Below are positions 43,550 to 52,104 of a stretch of 57,525 nt of DNA, piece after piece. The DNA is from Candidatus Hydrogenedentota bacterium (GTDB lineage Bacteria > Hydrogenedentota > Hydrogenedentia > Hydrogenedentales > JAEUWI01): NCBI GenBank assembly GCA_016182605.1, contig JACPGE010000035.1, forward strand, positions 1-57,525, in the 5' to 3' direction. Made by a program: the position numbers and the translations under genes. Each line of letters begins with the position of its first letter. Position 1 is the stretch's first letter. A model generated the notes under the pieces. That model saw nothing but the letters and a program-made list of their open reading frames with translations, was not told the origin of the DNA and made no database searches.

Positions 43550-45681
43550 GCAGAATACTTTTCAACGATCCCCTCCCGGAACCGGAACGCTACGAGCTTG
43601 CCGAGAAGCCCCGCTACCGCTTTGAACTCGATCGCCGCACCTTCCTGCAGCTTACCGGCGCGGGTCTGCTGATAACCGTGACCGGCGGCGCTGCATTTGC
43701 GCAGCGGGGCGCTTCCGGTGCGCGCACCATCGCGGCGCGCATCCACATCGGCGAGGATGGAATAGTCACGGTGATGACGAGCAAGGTGGAGGTGGGGCAG
43801 GGCGCGCGCACGGAATTGGCGCAGGCGGCCGCGGAAGAATTGCGTGTGCCGGTGGATCGCGTGCGGATGATCATGGCGGATACGGATGTCGTGCCGGATG
43901 ACGGCGGCACCTATGGCAGCCTGACCACGCCGCGCACGGTGCCCCTGGTGCGTGAAGCGGCCGCGGCGGCGCGGGAAGCACTGGTGCAACTGGCGGCCTC
44001 CGTGTGGCAGGCGCCGGCGGGAGAAGTGATCGTGGCGGATGCCGTCATTGCGCATCCGCCCACCAGCAGGCGCATAACTTTTGGTGAACTCGCGAAGCAA
44101 CCCGCGCTGTTGCGGCTGCTGGAGGCGCCCGTGGAGGGGGCGGCGCTGACCGGGGAAGCCGCATGGACGACGCTGGGCGCCTGGGTGAAGAAGACCACGG
44201 GCCGCGACATCGTGACGGGCGCGCAGAAGTATCCTTCCGACCTCGTGCGGCCCGGCATGCGTTATGGCGCGGTGTTGCGTCCGCCTGCCGCAGGGGCGCG
44301 GCTGAAGCACGTGGATCTCGCGTTGCTGAAGGAGTGGAATGATGTGGTGACAGTGCAGGACGGTGACTTCGTCGCGTGCGCGGCTCCCACTTCGTTTCGC
44401 GCTGCGCAGGCCATTGCAGCATTGCAAAAGACCGCGGTGTGGGAGGGCGCGACGGCGGGAACGACTGCGACGCTTTTCGCGGGCCTGAAGCAAAATGCGA
44501 AGACCGAGGGCCGGGGCCGGTCGGGGCCGCGGGTCGATGAGGAAGGCGAAGTGGATGCGGCCTTTTCCGCGCAGGCGGTGACGCGTGCAGTCTACAACGT
44601 TTCTTATATTCAGCACGTGCCCATGGAGCCCCGCGCGGCGGTGGCGGAATGGGTGGAGGGCAAGCTCACCGTATGGACGGGCACCCAGCGTCCACATGGG
44701 GTGCTCGAAGAATTGCAGGAAGCCTTTGGGCTCGGCGCGGGCATGGTGCGGGTCATTGTGCCCGACTCGGGCGGGGGATTTGGCGGGAAACACACCGGCG
44801 ATGCCGCGCTGGAGGCGGCGCGCATCGCGAAGGCGGCGCAGGCCCCCGTGTCGTTGCGGTGGACGCGCGAAGAAGAATTCCAGTGGGCCTATTGCCGCCC
44901 TGCGGGCGTGATTGAAATGGCCGCGGTGTTGAAAGAGGGCGCGCTGCACGCCTGGGAGCACAGCAACATCAATTCCGGCGCGGCGGCGATAGAGATGCCG
45001 TACGCGGCGCCGCATTGGCGCACGCGCTTCCTGCCGAGTGAGTCACCCCTGCGCGAGGGTTCCTACCGTGCGCTTGCGGGTGCGGCGAATGTCTTCGCGC
45101 GCGAATCGTTTATCGATGAGCTGGCACTGGAAGCGGGCGCCGATCCATTGGCGTTCCGCTTGAAACATGTGCAGGACGATCGGTTGCGCGCCGTGCTGGA
45201 GGCGGCCGCGTCCAAGTTTGACTGGATGGCGGCGCGTCAGGGCGGTGGCAGCGGTACGGGCGTGGGGATCGCGTGTGGCATGTTGAAGGGCTCGTACGTG
45301 GCCACGGCAGTGCGCGTGCGCGTGGACAATGCGATCCACGTGGAGCACGTGTGCCAGGCCTTCGAATGCGGGGCCATTCTGAATCCGGGCAACCTGCGCT
45401 CTCAGGTGGAGGGCTGCATCATCATGGGGCTTGGTGGCGCGCTGTTGGAAGCGGTCGAATTCGAGGAAGGCCGTGTGCTCAATGCGTCGCTGAAGCAATA
45501 CGCCGTGCCCCGCTTCGAACATGTGCCGCCCCTCGACCTGGTTTTGCTGGATCGGCGCGATTTGCCTTCTGCGGGCGCCGGAGAAACCCCCATCGTGGGC
45601 ATCGCCCCGGCCATCGCAAATGCGGTGTGTCACGCGACTGGCAGGCGTCTGCGGCAGTTGCCCTTGCGATTGGAAGGATAA
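43546..45681 (+). CDS. Molybdopterin-binding large subunit, isoquinoline 1-oxidoreductase (IorB) type
   Basis: 711 residues from ATG 43546, overlapping the Fe-S subunit stop. The N-terminus has a short leader then LDRRTFLQLTGAGLLITVTGGAAFA, a Tat-type RR signal, so the complex is probably exported folded. Motifs of the IorB/xanthine-dehydrogenase superfamily: ARIHIGEDGIVTVMTSKVEVGQG, DDGGTYGSLTTPRTVP, VPMEPRAAVAEW, GTQRPHGVLEELQEAFGL, PDSGGGFGGKHTGDAALEAA, GSYRALAGAANVFARESFIDELA, and GAGETPIVGIAPAIANAV with the conserved active-site Glu in GET. Family members hydroxylate N-heterocycles or aldehydes using Mo-cofactor, the Fe-S subunit and an external acceptor. No FAD subunit is present, as usual for IorAB. 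The substrate is unknown. Confidence 0.92.
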   Translation: MSRILFNDPLPEPERYELAEKPRYRFELDRRTFLQLTGAGLLITVTGGAAFAQRGASGARTIAARIHIGEDGIVTVMTSKVEVGQGARTELAQAAAEELRVPVDRVRMIMADTDVVPDDGGTYGSLTTPRTVPLVREAAAAAREALVQLAASVWQAPAGEVIVADAVIAHPPTSRRITFGELAKQPALLRLLEAPVEGAALTGEAAWTTLGAWVKKTTGRDIVTGAQKYPSDLVRPGMRYGAVLRPPAAGARLKHVDLALLKEWNDVVTVQDGDFVACAAPTSFRAAQAIAALQKTAVWEGATAGTTATLFAGLKQNAKTEGRGRSGPRVDEEGEVDAAFSAQAVTRAVYNVSYIQHVPMEPRAAVAEWVEGKLTVWTGTQRPHGVLEELQEAFGLGAGMVRVIVPDSGGGFGGKHTGDAALEAARIAKAAQAPVSLRWTREEEFQWAYCRPAGVIEMAAVLKEGALHAWEHSNINSGAAAIEMPYAAPHWRTRFLPSESPLREGSYRALAGAANVFARESFIDELALEAGADPLAFRLKHVQDDRLRAVLEAAASKFDWMAARQGGGSGTGVGIACGMLKGSYVATAVRVRVDNAIHVEHVCQAFECGAILNPGNLRSQVEGCIIMGLGGALLEAVEFEEGRVLNASLKQYAVPRFEHVPPLDLVLLDRRDLPSAGAGETPIVGIAPAIANAVCHATGRRLRQLPLRLEG

Positions 45682-45766
45682 ATCAGGCAGTTGTGTGGTG
45701 CGCACCCGATGTGCAACCATGCCGACTTCGGGCTGAGACAATTTCAACACAGAAGGGATCCTGGTC

Positions 45767-46180
45767 ATGGAATCGAAGGTATCACGGAGAGACGCGTTGG
45801 GTACGGTGGCATTGGGCACGGCACTCGCCGCGGGCATGGGTTTCATGCGCCCTGCAATGGCAGAGTTTGCGGACACGATGATCACGCAGACGGCGTCCTT
45901 CGGACTGAACCCCGAGAAGAAGGAAGAGGCGAAAGAGGCGATTCTGCGCCTGGTGAAGGCAGTTGAAGAAAAGGAGCCCGGCGTGCTCGCGTACATACCC
46001 CACTTCACCGAGAAGGATCAGGTCTTCTTCTTCGAAGTCTACAAGGACGCCGAGACCCTTCAGGCCCACGGCAAACAGCCGCACATGGCCGAGATTAAGG
46101 GTGCCTTCGCCTCCGGCGCGCTCAAGATGCCGCTGGAAGTGGTGAAGATGAGCCGCATCGCGGGCTTCTACCGCGTGTAG
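45767..46180 (+). CDS. Exported antibiotic-biosynthesis-monooxygenase (ABM)-type protein
   Basis: 137 residues; GAAGGGA lies about nine bases before ATG. The N-terminus VSRRDALGTVALGTALAAGMGF is a Tat-type signal. The mature part is one ABM/YgiN-like dimeric alpha-beta barrel domain (FGLNPEKKEEAKEAILRLVKAVEEKEPGVLAYIPH; FFFEVYKDAETLQAHGKQPHMAEIKGAF). Such domains oxidise quinols or polyketides or bind small molecules. It starts 85 bases after the Mo-hydroxylase large subunit on the same strand and shares Tat export, suggesting a joint periplasmic pathway. Confidence 0.88.
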   Translation: MESKVSRRDALGTVALGTALAAGMGFMRPAMAEFADTMITQTASFGLNPEKKEEAKEAILRLVKAVEEKEPGVLAYIPHFTEKDQVFFFEVYKDAETLQAHGKQPHMAEIKGAFASGALKMPLEVVKMSRIAGFYRV

Positions 46181-46666
46181 TAAACTGGGTAGCATTTACT
46201 CCCAATCGGTTGCTGGTCGTTCGATGGATCGGCTGGGTATCCCTCAACACCGCCAGCCATTTCCATTTCTCTGGCTCAGCGTGCCGATGGTGCAAGAGCG
46301 CACAATCGCCGTACCCTGGGTGTGTTTACGCTGGGGCGTTGATACGGATGGACACGACGGCAAGGATTTCCACACCCGACCGGGCCTGAAAGCCCGAATG
46401 GCACGAAAGGGGGAGGCGTCTTCGCGCCGTACCGTGGACTGCGGCAATCTTCTGGTCCTTTTTCATGGATTTTCTCATTTTCATTTTTTCTCATACATCA
46501 ACTAGGCATATTAGTCTTAATATATTTGCATTATTTCCTAGTGCATGGTAGATTTCATTGAGGGAATTTGGGAGTGGCCCGTGCAATGGGCGCATGGGAT
46601 GTGCGCGAAGCTTTGCGGCGCGAATCCAGAAAGCGCCGAAACCAGCGAATTGAAGGAGATCCATTC
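46181..46666 (+). promoter_or_regulatory. Intergenic region with AT-rich promoter candidate
   Basis: 486 bases without a recognisable gene. It contains the stem CGGGC-CTGAAA-GCCCG at about 46380-46395 and then an AT-rich run. TTGCAT (46526-46531), 17 bases, TAGATT (46549-46554) is a moderate sigma-70 match serving the EF-hand lipoprotein, with a leader of about 105 bases. Confidence 0.4.
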
Positions 46667-48079
46667 ATGTTTCGACGACTCTTGGCGCGAGAGGTGTGCC
46701 TGTCGGTATTTCTGCTTATCGTGCTCGGCGGATGTGTTCCCGCGCTGACTTTGTCCACCCTGTCGGCCTCGCTCTTGACGCAATTCGACAGTATTGACGT
46801 GGACGAATCCGTGGGACTGACCCTTCCGGAAGCCCAGGCCGGTGCAGCGGGATTGACCGAGGCCACATTTTCGCGCCTCGATATGGACGGGAACGGCATT
46901 CTCACCCGTGCCGAGCTGGAGGCGGGTGCGGGTACGGTCCCGGGAGCTTTCACGGCAACGGTAGACGTGCCGGGAATTCGTCTGAATCTGGTGGGAATGA
47001 ATGAACTCGCCGACGGAACGGTCCGTGTCTTGTCGACGGCCACTTCGGGCCACTTTTTGCACCTTACGGATATCGGTGCATCCGGCGCGGAGGAATCAAG
47101 TACGGTAGAATTCAGCGGCATGGATTTGAGCCGGTTCTATACGATTGGCGCGGCAGAATCGACGGGGGACGGCGGTTTTCTGCTCGTGGGTCGGTACCAC
47201 AGCAACGGTGAGGATGGGGCGAGTAATCAAGTGTACCTGCGCAAGACGGATGGCGCCGGGGCCCTTGTGTGGGAGTTTGACACCATGGAGGAGGCTGAGG
47301 CGGATGACGTACAGCTTATTCCGTTGCGGAATGGTGATTACCTGCTGACCGCGGGAACGACGGCGTTGCGGCTCTTCCGGATAGCTCCAGATGGAAGTCA
47401 ACAGTGGCGTGTTGATTTTGAGAGTGAGGTGGCCGATGAGGACGACGTACGTATTGCCGAGCGGACTGACGGGACCATCGAAATTGATACCCACGGCGGA
47501 CCTTACGCGGACCGGCTCTTGGCGGCGCTCACCCCTGACGGCACGCTCATTCCGGAATCCGTTGCAGGTGTGGAGGTCGAACCAGAAACTTGGACAACGC
47601 TCAATGCAGATGGATCGACCTTTGTATTCAACGCTTCAGTTTCGATCGACGGCAACGGGGCCTTGGTGTCTTGGACTTTCTCCCGTCATGTAGAATTGGG
47701 CTCCGCGCTTTGGGAAAGCAGCGGACTGTCCGTTACACTGGGCGGAATCGTCAGTAGCGATGAGTTGGATGGAGTCTTACGTACAATTGCTTCGACAATC
47801 TTCACGCCACTATTATCGCGCGATGGCCAGAGCGCCTTTCTGGTGGGAACGGCAGACGACGGGCCCTTCGTGCGCAAGGTGGACTACGCGACAGGGGAAG
47901 ATCGGTGGTTGCGGCGTGCGCTCGCGTTGCCACCCACGGGTTCCGTAGTTGAAACGGAAGATGGTGGGCTGATTGTCGCGGGAGATCTTCCGGTCATCCT
48001 GGATGGGGTGACCACCCAAGTCATTCGCATTGTAAAGATAAATGCCAATGGGGACGGCGCAGCGTTACAGCCCCATTGA
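46667..48079 (+). CDS. EF-hand lipoprotein with repeat-rich beta domain
   Basis: 470 residues from ATG 46667 (GAAGGAG eight bases before); a longer frame from 46568 lacks a signal. Lipobox LLIVLGGC. Residues ~35-85 carry an EF-hand pair: FDSIDVDESVGLTLPEAQ and a canonical loop DMDGNGILTRAE, then LEAG. The rest is beta-rich with repeated TGDGGFLLVGRYHSNGEDG, NGDYLLTAGTTALRLFRIAPDGSQQWR, and TEDGGLIVAGDLP motifs, resembling the propeller-like delta-60/DUF-type repeats of secreted proteins. The EF-hand module closely parallels the one in the Gly-Glu protein at the left of the window. Likely an outer-surface, calcium-binding lipoprotein of unknown role. Confidence 0.8.
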   Translation: MFRRLLAREVCLSVFLLIVLGGCVPALTLSTLSASLLTQFDSIDVDESVGLTLPEAQAGAAGLTEATFSRLDMDGNGILTRAELEAGAGTVPGAFTATVDVPGIRLNLVGMNELADGTVRVLSTATSGHFLHLTDIGASGAEESSTVEFSGMDLSRFYTIGAAESTGDGGFLLVGRYHSNGEDGASNQVYLRKTDGAGALVWEFDTMEEAEADDVQLIPLRNGDYLLTAGTTALRLFRIAPDGSQQWRVDFESEVADEDDVRIAERTDGTIEIDTHGGPYADRLLAALTPDGTLIPESVAGVEVEPETWTTLNADGSTFVFNASVSIDGNGALVSWTFSRHVELGSALWESSGLSVTLGGIVSSDELDGVLRTIASTIFTPLLSRDGQSAFLVGTADDGPFVRKVDYATGEDRWLRRALALPPTGSVVETEDGGLIVAGDLPVILDGVTTQVIRIVKINANGDGAALQPH

Positions 48080-48270
48080 GCGTTATTCGATTGGGACCGA
48101 TCGCGTCGGCATTGGAAATTGCGTACGGGCGGGTTTCGTGGTTTCACAGAAACGCCATGAGATCCGCCCGTTGTTCAATCCGAATTGCGCCACCGTAGCG
48201 GGAGTCCTGCGTTCGATCCCACGGGCACGAATGCCGCCGATGCGCCGGATTCGGGCTGGTCTCGCGTCCG

Positions 48271-49638
48271 TCACCCCAGGATCATGCCCAGGATCACCAC
48301 GACGACCGTGGCGATGCCGGGGATGAGCACAGTGACCACGCCAATGTCCCTGTAGCCTTCGCGGTGGGTCACGCCGGTCACGGTGAGGAAGGTGACGATG
48401 GCGCCGCAATGGGGCAGGGAATCCAGGGCGCCGCTCGCGACGGTCACGACGCGGTGGAGGGTTTCGGGGGCGATGCCGGAGTCCAGATAGTGCTGCGCGA
48501 AGGAAGACATCCAAATTTGCAGGCCGCCGGACGCCGAGCCGGTGATGCCCGCAATGACGTTGATCGAGATGGCCACGGATGCGAGGGGCGGCAGAGAAGA
48601 GTTCATGAAGAACGTGGCGAAAGATTCGAAGATGGGGGTCTTGCTGACCACGCCGCCGAAGCCGATGACCGCGGCAGTGTAAAGCAGGGGGAGTGCGGAG
48701 TTTTCTGCGCCACGGCCCAGCATGCCTTTGAGGTCGGGCAGGAACGCCCGGAAGAGGAACATACCGGCGAGAATGCCTACAACGAGAGCAAGCGCAGTCC
48801 ACATGATGGGCTGTTGCACGGTGAATGCGATGAAGTGTTCGAAGGAGTTCGTGGTCGCCTTGAGATCGGGCACAAACCGCACAAAGAAACGAGGCAGCAT
48901 GATGGAGAGGACGACAAGCGTCAGCGGAACACAGGATACGAGCCAGCCCGGCGCGCGCAGTTTCTCGCCCTGTTCTTCCTGCACCGCGTCCATGGGGCCG
49001 GCGATGAAGCGCTCGCCGCGCTGGCGCGCCACGCGGGTCTGCCAGTTGAGATAGAGCATGCCGAGACCGAACATAACCACAGTGGCGGCGAGCCCGAGCA
49101 CGACGCCCGCGGTGAGGGGCGTGCCCAGGGCCTTGGCGGCAATGTTGTTGTGGATGGAGGGCGAAGCCGGGAGGGCCGTCATGGTGAAGGTGCCGCTGCC
49201 CAGCGCGGCGGCCGCGGTGAGGAGGCGTTTGGGCAGGTTGGCGCGGTGCACGAGCCCAACGGCAAGGGGATAAAGCGTGAAGACGACGATAAAAACGTTC
49301 ACGCCGCCATAAGTGAGGCCTGCGGTGGCCAGCACGATAATGAGGAGTGCGTGTTGATCGCCGAGGCGGTTTCTCAACGCAGCCGCGACGGATTGTGCCG
49401 CGCCGCTCTCCGACATGACGCGGCCAAATATGGCGCCGGTGAGCAGGAGGATGAAGAAGTTGCCCGCAAAGCCCATCATGGTCTTGGTGTAGTCCACGGC
49501 GAGGGCTTCCGCCCAGGGCATGCCGTTGCTGACGGCCACGACGCCGCTGCAGATTAACGATGCGATTAGAATGTTCACTCCGCGCAGCGCGAAAAAAATC
49601 AATAAAGCCAAACCAGCCAGAACGCCCAATGTGCCCAT
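48271..49638 (-). CDS. GntP-family permease (gluconate/organic acid)
   Basis: 455 residues with about twelve membrane spans. The family features include VLAGLALLIFFALRGVNILIASL at the start, GFAGNFFILLLTGAIFGRVMSESGAA, the conserved GSGTFTMTALPASPSIHNN, a GFGGVVSKTPIFE loop, and SGALDSLPHCGAIVTFL near the C-terminus. GntP-family proteins carry gluconate or related hydroxy acids with protons across the inner membrane. No gluconate kinase is adjacent, so the substrate cannot be inferred. It converges on the EF-hand lipoprotein gene; the 190 bases between show nothing clear. Confidence 0.93.
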   Translation of the reverse strand: MGTLGVLAGLALLIFFALRGVNILIASLICSGVVAVSNGMPWAEALAVDYTKTMMGFAGNFFILLLTGAIFGRVMSESGAAQSVAAALRNRLGDQHALLIIVLATAGLTYGGVNVFIVVFTLYPLAVGLVHRANLPKRLLTAAAALGSGTFTMTALPASPSIHNNIAAKALGTPLTAGVVLGLAATVVMFGLGMLYLNWQTRVARQRGERFIAGPMDAVQEEQGEKLRAPGWLVSCVPLTLVVLSIMLPRFFVRFVPDLKATTNSFEHFIAFTVQQPIMWTALALVVGILAGMFLFRAFLPDLKGMLGRGAENSALPLLYTAAVIGFGGVVSKTPIFESFATFFMNSSLPPLASVAISINVIAGITGSASGGLQIWMSSFAQHYLDSGIAPETLHRVVTVASGALDSLPHCGAIVTFLTVTGVTHREGYRDIGVVTVLIPGIATVVVVILGMILG

Positions 49639-49729
49639 GAATAGCCCTTCCCATAAGTTCGCAAGAGCGTACCTGCGCCCGCCTGCAAAATCAAGCTGCC
49701 CGCAGGCGCTGGATGACGCAAAGAGGGCC

Positions 49730-49758
49730 TTGCCGTATCCTATTCGATACGCTACACT
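49730..49758 (+). promoter_or_regulatory. Candidate sigma-70 promoter
   Basis: TTGCCG (49730-49735), 17 bases, TACACT (49753-49758). Transcription would start near 49765, about 60 bases before the ATG of the hypothetical gene. Moderate match at both boxes with ideal spacing. Confidence 0.5.
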
Positions 49759-49823
49759 ATTGCGGCAAACCTTAGAGGAACTACCATCCAGCGCCGGAAG
49801 CGGAAGGATCGGGGAGGCACACC

Positions 49824-50909
49824 ATGGCCGTGCGGCTTGGCGAATACGTCGTTTACGGGGAGCTTTTAAACACGCGCCAGTATGGCACCCACGGCTTTCT
49901 CGCCATGCGCGCGGAAACCGAAGGCGATGAACACATCATCCGTTTTGAACTCACGGGCGATTGCGCGCGGGACCTCAAAGGGAAACATGTCCGCTTTTTT
50001 CCGGAAGAGGGCGCGCCCGCGGGTCCCGTTTTTCCGGATGCGGATCGGCGCAGCGTGCAACAGAGCCAGATCGGGCCCACGGCCCTCATGACCGCCGAAG
50101 ACTGGGCGCGCGTCTTCGATTGCCCGGTGGAGGAGTATCTGCGCCGCTGCGATCTGGGTGAACCGCCGCCCACGCGCTGGGCACGGCGGCTCTATCTCGA
50201 ATGGTACAGTCAAAATGGCCGTGTGCTTGTGGAGATGGCGCCTGTGCGCGTTGACGTCTGCCTGCGCGCGCCCACGGGGGAGGACGACGAAGGCGAGTGG
50301 GAGGAACTGCCCAACCTGGCCTTGCCACCCGATGAAACACGATCAGGGGCGCCCGGCGTGACGCTGATCTCGCAGGAGGACGGCGCATGGAACGTGTCCG
50401 ACATTACGCCGGAGGTGGACGACGAGTCGGAGGATCCGGATCTGGCCGCGCTGGATCGACTGCTCGCAGCGGAGGCCGCGAGTGTGGAGCGCGCACTGGG
50501 CAACGATCCGGATGCTGAAGACGAACTCCGCAAACACATGCTTATGGATCACTGTCTCGAATCGTGCGAGGAAGTGCCGCTGGGCGATGCCATTGGTGGT
50601 GTTGCCGATCTGCCACGGCCTGAAGCGCTGGATGATGCTGCCGTGGAAGTTCAACTGAAGTTGCTGCTGGGCCGCATGGCACTCAGCGGCATTGCGCTTG
50701 ACGTGTGCGAACACTACTCGCCGCGCGCCTGCTACACCCTGCTGGTCGACACGCTGCTCAAAGAGCGCAATGTCTTTGAGGAACTTATCGGATCCGGCTG
50801 GGTTACCCACATGTGCACGTGGGAGTTTTGCGCGGAGTGCGAGGCCGAAACGGAAGAGAAATTCAAGGACTACGATCCCTCCAAAGGCATCGACGATCTG
50901 CCCTTCTAG
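49824..50909 (+). CDS. Hypothetical acidic protein
   Basis: 361 residues, ATG preceded by GGGGAGG. No signal peptide or membrane span. The N-terminal ~110 residues look like a small beta domain (LGEYVVYGELLNTRQYGTHGFLAMRAE; GKHVRFFPEEG). The middle is strongly acidic and probably disordered (EDDEGEWEEL; EVDDESEDPDLAALDRLL). The C-terminal half is helical (EVQLKLLLGRMALSGIALDVCEHYSPRACYTLLVDTLL) and ends in a Cys cluster CTWEFCAEC. I do not recognise a family. Own promoter at 49730; converges on the propeller protein. Confidence 0.75.
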   Translation: MAVRLGEYVVYGELLNTRQYGTHGFLAMRAETEGDEHIIRFELTGDCARDLKGKHVRFFPEEGAPAGPVFPDADRRSVQQSQIGPTALMTAEDWARVFDCPVEEYLRRCDLGEPPPTRWARRLYLEWYSQNGRVLVEMAPVRVDVCLRAPTGEDDEGEWEELPNLALPPDETRSGAPGVTLISQEDGAWNVSDITPEVDDESEDPDLAALDRLLAAEAASVERALGNDPDAEDELRKHMLMDHCLESCEEVPLGDAIGGVADLPRPEALDDAAVEVQLKLLLGRMALSGIALDVCEHYSPRACYTLLVDTLLKERNVFEELIGSGWVTHMCTWEFCAECEAETEEKFKDYDPSKGIDDLPF

Positions 50910-50931
50910 CAGCCCGCTGCAAGAAGGCGCT

Positions 50932-52104
50932 TCAACGCTGCCAGTGCGCCCACATGGCGCCGTGCCCCTCGGGCACCTCCGTGATCGCCCACGCCTCGCC
51001 GCCCGCCGCCGGCATGATGTAGAGCTGGCGCGTTCCCGTGCGGGTAGAGCCAAACGCGAGCCATTGTCCGTCGGGCGAGGGCTTCGGATGGTAGTGCGTT
51101 ACCCCTGTTGCGGAATGGGTCACTTGCGTCACCGCACCGTCCAGCGTCACCGTCATCAACTCGATGGCCTCGCCCACCTTGGCCGTGTAATGCACGAAAG
51201 CGCCGTCCGTACTCCATACCGGCACGTCGCTGCTGCCGCCGTGAAAATCGAAGACGTCGTAGACCGTTGTCACGCCTTCGTACCCGCCGCGATCCGCCAG
51301 TTTCCGCAGACCTGTGCCGTCCGGACGCACGATGTGCGGGTGGCAGTTGTAGTGCTCGCCCGAAACGAAAAGCAGCCACGATCCGTCCGGCGACCATTGC
51401 GGCACAAAGTTGAACGGGTTGCCGGTTTCTATGTGACGCAGATTGCCGCCGTCCGCATCGGCCACGTGGATTTGGTAGTCCTTGTGATAGGCCACGCGCT
51501 TGCCGTCCGGTGACGCACTCACGCCATAGATGAAGCCCTCTTTCCCCTGGCTCATATCGCGCTTGTTCGTTCCGTCGCGGTTCATGAGGAAGGGATGCGA
51601 TATGCGTCCCACCATGCCGGTGAACATCAGGGTGTTGGAATCCCCCGGCACGAACACGATGCCCGTGTTGTATTCGCTCACCCGCTCCACCGCTGTGAGA
51701 TTCGTCAGACGCCCCGACTTCAGGTCCTGAAAATACATGTCGAACTTCCAGCCCTCCGTCATGCGGAAATCTTTGTGCACCTCTTCCCACGCCGCGTTCT
51801 CCGGACTCTCCCAGCCGCTGCCGATCACCGCAGTCTGTCCGTCGGGCGACCAGCCCGCGAATTGCGTCCAGGTTTCCGGACTGGTAATCAGATCCGGCGC
51901 AAGCTCCCGCCGGCCGCTGCCATCCGCGCGTACCACACACGCGCGCGAAGTCACCTGGTTGGCGTAGCGCGTGGGCAACCGGGTCTGATACTCCGTGTAG
52001 CCCACCCACTGATCGGGGCGCTTGATGGCCGCGCGGTCCCGGGAGACATGCACACAGCCCGTGAGCAGCGTGGAGAGCAAGAAAGCACGTCGTGTAAATG
52101 CCAT
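50932..52104 (-). CDS. Exported WD40/TolB-like propeller protein (oligogalacturonate-lyase-like)
   Basis: 390 residues from ATG 52104, sharing one base with the stop of the upstream gene. The N-terminus FTRRAFLLSTLLTGC combines a Tat-like RR and a lipobox. TolB-type blades recur: FAGWSPDGQTAVIGSG, GVSASPDGKRVAYHKDYQIHVADADG, FVPQWSPDGSWLLFVSGEHYNCHPHIVRPDG, VPVWSTDGAFVHYTA, PKPSPDGQWLAFGSTRTG. HPHIVRPDGTG resembles PL22 oligogalacturonate lyases, whose metal sits on His residues, but a non-enzymatic propeller is equally possible. It is translationally linked to the secreted glycosidase-like gene upstream, so a shared role in polysaccharide breakdown is likely. Confidence 0.82.
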   Translation of the reverse strand: MAFTRRAFLLSTLLTGCVHVSRDRAAIKRPDQWVGYTEYQTRLPTRYANQVTSRACVVRADGSGRRELAPDLITSPETWTQFAGWSPDGQTAVIGSGWESPENAAWEEVHKDFRMTEGWKFDMYFQDLKSGRLTNLTAVERVSEYNTGIVFVPGDSNTLMFTGMVGRISHPFLMNRDGTNKRDMSQGKEGFIYGVSASPDGKRVAYHKDYQIHVADADGGNLRHIETGNPFNFVPQWSPDGSWLLFVSGEHYNCHPHIVRPDGTGLRKLADRGGYEGVTTVYDVFDFHGGSSDVPVWSTDGAFVHYTAKVGEAIELMTVTLDGAVTQVTHSATGVTHYHPKPSPDGQWLAFGSTRTGTRQLYIMPAAGGEAWAITEVPEGHGAMWAHWQR

